From contig WGAE01000187.1 in assembly GCA_015489185.1 (NCBI GenBank), positions 1 through 9,722 of the forward strand: a DNA stretch of 9,722 bases, given 5' to 3'. The stretch's first letter is position 1. Each line of letters opens with the position of its first letter. The position numbers and the translations under genes are program-made. This DNA comes from Campylobacterales bacterium (GTDB lineage: Bacteria; Campylobacterota; Campylobacteria; Campylobacterales; QNZT01). Under the pieces are notes generated by a model. The model was not told the origin of the DNA and searched no databases. It was given only the letters and a program-made list of their open reading frames with translations. This document shows positions 6,856 through 9,722 of the stretch, piece after piece.

Positions 6856-7050
6856 ATGTCCAGAAAATGTTCTATCAGTGGAAAAGGTCCAATGACGGGC
6901 TACAATGTCAGCCACGCACACAACAAAACAAAAAGAAGATTTTTGCCGAACCTTCGTACGGTGAGAATCACACTCGAAGACGGTACACGCAAAAAGATCA
7001 AAGTTTCCGCAAAAGCATTGCGCACGATGCGAAAAAAGGCGAATCAGTAA
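6856..7050 (+). CDS. rpmB: 50S ribosomal protein L28
   Basis: A complete 64-residue bacterial L28, a small basic protein of the large ribosomal subunit. The diagnostic N-terminus SRKCSISGKGPMTGYNVSHAHNKT (2-25) and the following KRRFLPNLRTVRI are present, with a lysine-rich C-terminus (ALRTMRKKANQ). Length is in the usual 60-80 range. Only one of the cysteines of zinc-ribbon-type L28 proteins is present (Cys5), so this is likely a zinc-independent form. ATG at 6856 has AAGGAA upstream with 6 nt spacing. It is transcribed away from the glycan cluster and followed by a rho-independent terminator. A TATAAT box also lies between its stop and that terminator, so the channel gene can have its own promoter. 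Confidence 0.97.
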   Translation: MSRKCSISGKGPMTGYNVSHAHNKTKRRFLPNLRTVRITLEDGTRKKIKVSAKALRTMRKKANQ

Positions 7051-7062
7051 ACCGATTTTCGC

Positions 7063-7068
7063 TATAAT
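7063..7068 (+). promoter_or_regulatory. Candidate -10 box for the potassium channel-argJ transcript
   Basis: TATAAT at 7063-7068 lies 12 bases after the rpmB stop and upstream of the terminator at 7086-7114. No good -35 hexamer is seen, which is common in this phylum. A start near 7075 would give a channel leader of about 77 nt containing the terminator hairpin. Confidence 0.45.
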
Positions 7069-7085
7069 ACCCTTTTAAAGAAGAT

Positions 7086-7114
7086 CGGAGAGCATCTCCA
7101 CTCTCCGCTTTTTT
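7086..7114 (+). terminator. Rho-independent terminator after rpmB, within the potassium channel leader
   Basis: Perfect 7-bp GC-rich stem CGGAGAG (7086-7092) and CTCTCCG (7101-7107) with an 8-nt loop, followed by six T residues (7109-7114). It ends rpmB transcription. The 3' arm can also pair with the identical CGGAGAG that forms the channel's ribosome binding site (7142-7148), and AAGATCGG (7081-7088) can pair with CCGATCTT (7130-7137). The structure may therefore also act as a regulatory leader element. Confidence 0.8.
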
Positions 7115-7141
7115 CCAGAAGGCTTGATGCCGATCTTGCAA

Positions 7142-7148
7142 CGGAGAG
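7142..7148 (+). promoter_or_regulatory. Ribosome binding site of the channel gene, complementary to the terminator 3' arm
   Basis: CGGAGAG with its GGAG core 5 nt before the ATG at 7152 sets the channel start. The same 7 bases form the 5' arm of the upstream terminator, so CTCTCCG at 7101-7107 could mask this site when it is not in the terminator stem. Confidence 0.6.
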
Positions 7149-7151
7149 TTT

Positions 7152-8273
7152 ATGAAATTTATCAAAAAAGTCAAAAAATTTCTCCACTGGCGCGAGCCGA
7201 AAAAACCCGAAATCGATCTCGATACCGAACTCTATCTCCATCTTGCCCCTTTTCGTCTGCCGCTGATTCTGACCGTGCTGATGATGCTCGTAGGAACACT
7301 GGGCTATATCATCATCGACAATTTCAGTCTAATGGATGCCATCTATCAAACCGGAATCACCTTTACGACGGTGGGATTTGGAGAAATCGCTCCGATTTCG
7401 GATGCGGGGCGTATCTTTACGATTACGCTGATTATTCTGGGATTCGGTGTCTTTTCATTTTCGGTCGGTATTCTGGTCGAGGTGCTCAACAAAGGGGAAC
7501 TCTTAAAGATCATCAAGGAGCGTTCCATGCTATACGATATCGCACGGCTCAAAAACCACTATGTCATCTGCAACCATAACGAATATACCATTCAACTGAC
7601 ACAGCAGTTTCGCCAAAATCACATTCCTTTCGTTGTCGTCGATCCGGCGGAAAATCTGGAAGAGATCGCCAAAAAATACAACTATCCCTATTTCGTGCAG
7701 GAGGAGCCGCATACCGAAATCGCCCTTGCCAAAGCACACCTCTCCAGCGCGAAGGGGATCATCACCCTCTCCCAGAATATCGCCGACAATATCGCCGTCA
7801 TCGCTTCGGCAAGGCTTCATGAAAAGGAGATCAAGCGACGACGCCCCTACTTTATCCTGACCAACGCCAATACGCCCAGCGATATCGAAAAGCTCAAAAA
7901 ACTGGGTGCTGACAGCGTCGTATCCCCCACCAAACTGATGGCGCAGCGGATGAGCGCGATCAGCCAGCGTCCGGAGATGGAAAATATCCTCGAGCAGTTT
8001 CTCTACAAAAAAGATACGCCGCTCGATATCGAAGAGATCAAGATCCCAAGCCACTCCTGGATGCTTTTTAAAAAGCTCAAAGATATCAATCTGCCGGGCT
8101 TTGTCAAAGTCAACATCGTCGGTATTCGTGACGATAAGGGCAACTTCATTCCGATGCCGCACGACGAGACGATCGTCACGCAAGGCGCCAAACTGATGCT
8201 CATCGGAGGCAGCGAAAGTATCCGTATGGCAAAAAAAATCGCACGTAAAAAAGTGCGCCCCGAGGAGGCATAA
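7152..8273 (+). CDS. kchA: Two-TM potassium channel with RCK (TrkA-N/TrkA-C) domain
   Basis: A 373-residue inner-membrane K+ channel of the MthK/KchA type. Seen: a basic cytoplasmic N-terminus, TM1 (about 35-55), a pore helix (62-72), the K+ selectivity filter TVGFG (73-77), TM2 with a glycine hinge (about 88-112), then an RCK domain beginning at HYVICNHNEY (136-145). There the Rossmann glycine motif is degenerate, as in MthK, and is followed by the acidic strand end VVVDPAE (161-167). The C-terminal TrkA-C part covers about 290-365. Ligand-gated K+ flux is expected; the ligand (Ca2+, nucleotide or other) is not readable. The H. pylori relative is known as HpKchA, needed for colonisation. ATG at 7152 has GGAGAG upstream. 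An internal AAGGAG sits before Met126. The stop overlaps argJ by one base, so the two are co-translated. Family certain; symbol by analogy. Confidence 0.92.
   Translation: MKFIKKVKKFLHWREPKKPEIDLDTELYLHLAPFRLPLILTVLMMLVGTLGYIIIDNFSLMDAIYQTGITFTTVGFGEIAPISDAGRIFTITLIILGFGVFSFSVGILVEVLNKGELLKIIKERSMLYDIARLKNHYVICNHNEYTIQLTQQFRQNHIPFVVVDPAENLEEIAKKYNYPYFVQEEPHTEIALAKAHLSSAKGIITLSQNIADNIAVIASARLHEKEIKRRRPYFILTNANTPSDIEKLKKLGADSVVSPTKLMAQRMSAISQRPEMENILEQFLYKKDTPLDIEEIKIPSHSWMLFKKLKDINLPGFVKVNIVGIRDDKGNFIPMPHDETIVTQGAKLMLIGGSESIRMAKKIARKKVRPEEA
7515..7529 (+). promoter_or_regulatory. Internal ribosome binding site and start for a free RCK subunit
   Basis: AAGGAG (7515-7520), 6 nt spacer, then ATG (7527-7529) at Met126 of the channel. 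The protein context KERSMLYDIARLKNHYVIC aligns with the hinge where MthK starts its soluble RCK subunit at Met107. The product would be about 248 residues, without membrane segments. Confidence 0.5.
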
Positions 8274-9460
8274 TGTTTCAAATATTTCCGATCAAAGGCG
8301 GGCTTGATACCGTCGAAGGCTTTTTCTGCGACGGTGTGCACGCCGGACTGCGCGATACCGAACAACCCGACGTCGCGTTTATCCGAAGCGACACACTCTG
8401 TGATATCGAAGCGCTCTTTACGACCAACCGTTTTCAGGCGGCGCCGATCAAACACTATCAACGTTATCCGGACGGATTTCAGAGTAACTTTGTACTTATC
8501 AACGCCAAAAACGCTAACGCGATGACCGGAAAACGGGGAATCGACGATATCGATACGATTCTCTCACAACTCCCCGAAGCGGCAAACGCACACAATCCCG
8601 TCATGAGCTCCACCGGGGTGATCGGCTATCCGCTCCCGGTCGAAAAGATCGTCTCTGCATTCAAGAAGTTCGATTTCGGTGCCAAAAATTCCGAACGCGC
8701 CGCCGAAGCGATTATGACAACAGATAGTTTCAAAAAGGAGCTGGCGTTTGAAGTGGTGCTTGAAGAGGGCGAAAGTTTTCGAATTGCTGCAATCTGCAAG
8801 GGTGCAGGCATGATCAACCCCGCGATGGCGACGATGCTCTGTTTTATCGTCACCGACGCCGATATCCCCAAAGCACGGATGAAGCCGCTCTTAAAAAAGA
8901 GTGTCGAACAGAGTTTCAACCGTATCAGCGTCGACGGAGACACCTCCACCAACGACACCGTGATGCTGCTGGCAAACAGACAAAGCGGCGTCTGGGACGA
9001 AGAAGCCTTCTCTGAGGCGCTTGACATGCTCACCCACCGCCTGGCGCTGATGATCCTCCGGGACGGTGAAGGTGCAAACAAAGTGGTCGCGTTTGAAGTC
9101 AAAAACGCCAAAAATGAAGAGGAAGCGAAACGGGCGGCAAAAGCGCTGAGTAACTCGCTGCTGGTCAAAACGGCACTGTTCGGCGAAGATCCGAACTGGG
9201 GACGCATCGCCTCGACGATCGGCGCAAGCGAAATCACCTGTGACGAAGCAAAACTTGTAATCAAATATGATGACCTGATCGTCTATTCGTCCGAATTTCC
9301 GGTTCTTGACGAAGCGCGTGAAAAAGCGGCGGCAGAGATCATGAAGCAACCGCAGTTTACTATCAGCTGCGATATCGGTGAGGGAGATGCTACCTACACC
9401 GCATACGGATGCGATCTGAGTTACGATTATGTCAAAATTAATGCCGATTACAGAACATAA
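8273..9460 (+). CDS. argJ: Bifunctional glutamate N-acetyltransferase/ornithine acetyltransferase ArgJ
   Basis: Cytoplasmic enzyme of the cyclic arginine pathway. It transfers the acetyl group of N-acetylornithine to glutamate, and bifunctional forms also use acetyl-CoA. The 395-residue length is typical. It is made as a precursor that cuts itself into alpha and beta chains. The cleavage motif KGAGMINPAMATMLCF is seen, with the scissile bond at Ala186-Thr187 and Thr187 as N-terminal nucleophile. The oxyanion-hole segment SSTGVIG (112-118) with Thr114 and Gly115, the RISVDGDTSTND segment and the C-terminal EDPNWGRIASTIGAS are all present, so the enzyme looks complete. ATG at 8273 overlaps the channel stop (TAATG), with GAGGAGG 5 nt upstream. 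Whether it is mono- or bifunctional cannot be told from sequence. The pairing with a K+ channel has no clear pathway meaning. Confidence 0.97.
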   Translation: MFQIFPIKGGLDTVEGFFCDGVHAGLRDTEQPDVAFIRSDTLCDIEALFTTNRFQAAPIKHYQRYPDGFQSNFVLINAKNANAMTGKRGIDDIDTILSQLPEAANAHNPVMSSTGVIGYPLPVEKIVSAFKKFDFGAKNSERAAEAIMTTDSFKKELAFEVVLEEGESFRIAAICKGAGMINPAMATMLCFIVTDADIPKARMKPLLKKSVEQSFNRISVDGDTSTNDTVMLLANRQSGVWDEEAFSEALDMLTHRLALMILRDGEGANKVVAFEVKNAKNEEEAKRAAKALSNSLLVKTALFGEDPNWGRIASTIGASEITCDEAKLVIKYDDLIVYSSEFPVLDEAREKAAAEIMKQPQFTISCDIGEGDATYTAYGCDLSYDYVKINADYRT

Positions 9461-9467
9461 ATGTTAC

Positions 9468-9473
9468 TATAAG
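9468..9473 (+). promoter_or_regulatory. Possible -10 box upstream of the DUF465 gene
   Basis: TATAAG at 9468-9473 in the 45-bp gap after argJ could start a separate transcript about 25 nt before the ATG at 9506. The -35 region lies inside the argJ end and is weak. The small gap equally allows read-through from argJ. Confidence 0.25.
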
Positions 9474-9505
9474 TATGTCATAGCAAACTACAACGAGGAG
9501 TACAG

Positions 9506-9722
9506 ATGTTACACGAATACAGAGATATCATCTCCAAACTGAAACAGGAAAACGCGCACTTTGCCAAAATTTTCGAAAAGCACAATGAACTCGACGATAG
9601 AATCAAAGAGGTCGAAGAGGGGCGTGAACATATGGACGACCTGGAACTTGAAAAACTGAAAAAAGAGAAACTCAAACTCAAAGACGAAGCCTACGCGATG
9701 ATTTTACAATACAAAAAAGAGC
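9506..9722 (+). CDS. DUF465/YdcH-family small coiled-coil protein (3' end cut by window)
   Basis: The 72 visible codons show a highly charged, almost wholly helical protein. It begins MLHEYRDIISKLKQENAHF and contains EKHNELDDRIKEVEEG (24-39) and a lysine/leucine heptad-like tract LELEKLKKEKLKLKDE (46-61). These match the YdcH/DUF465 family, whose members are about 70-80 residues long, so the stop is probably just beyond the edge. The family is a short helical hairpin of unknown molecular role. Start ATG at 9506 is supported by GAGGAG 5 nt upstream. It follows argJ by 45 bp in the same direction. Confidence 0.85.
   Translation, partial: MLHEYRDIISKLKQENAHFAKIFEKHNELDDRIKEVEEGREHMDDLELEKLKKEKLKLKDEAYAMILQYKKE

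Noticed and set aside
7530..8183. A 217-codon minus-strand frame inside the channel gene
   Set aside because: It is a shadow of the TrkA-domain coding sequence; its translation shows no recognisable family.

Overview
The window looks like chromosomal DNA from a Campylobacterota (former Epsilonproteobacteria) bacterium, perhaps a free-living Sulfurimonas-, Sulfurovum- or Sulfuricurvum-type organism. The support is the short L28 protein, the rpmB-potassium channel adjacency (also found, as I recall, in Helicobacter pylori), a YdcH/DUF465-like protein after argJ, and a promoter with the TTTAAG-type upstream block usual in this phylum. The genus call is inference. No rRNA, tRNA, CRISPR array, insertion sequence, integrase or origin was seen.

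The left two thirds (about 187-6656) is a minus-strand surface-glycan cluster. In transcription order it encodes a NodB/WalW-like polysaccharide deacetylase (6656-5652), two tandem paralogous CapK/PaaK-like adenylate-forming ligases (5594-4146 and 3973-2579), a Wzx-type polysaccharide flippase (2509-1205) and a GT4 glycosyltransferase (about 1230-187). A strong promoter lies at 6695-6727. The 172-bp gap between the two ligases holds a terminator-like hairpin and possible -10 boxes, so the cluster may be two transcription units. The likely theme is a glycan that is assembled, trimmed or decorated in the cytoplasm and exported by the flippase. No polymerase, initiating transferase, carrier protein or final acyltransferase is present here.

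The right third (6856-9722) is a plus-strand housekeeping block: rpmB (ribosomal protein L28), a two-TM potassium channel with an RCK domain (KchA/MthK type), argJ (bifunctional ornithine acetyltransferase) and the start of a DUF465/YdcH coiled-coil protein cut by the window edge. rpmB is followed by a rho-independent terminator. A promoter-like -10 box precedes that terminator, so it would sit inside the channel gene's leader. The channel stop and argJ start overlap by one base (TAATG).

Most notable points: (1) the channel leader carries two copies of CGGAGAG, one in the terminator stem and one as the ribosome binding site, both able to pair with the same CTCTCCG; (2) the channel has a strong internal ribosome binding site before Met126, where MthK makes its free RCK subunit; (3) two adjacent divergent CapK-like ligases sit between a deacetylase and a flippase; (4) the palindrome TCATGA occurs 16 times in 9.7 kb and clusters at the junctions of the glycan genes. 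All gene-free stretches are under 200 bp.
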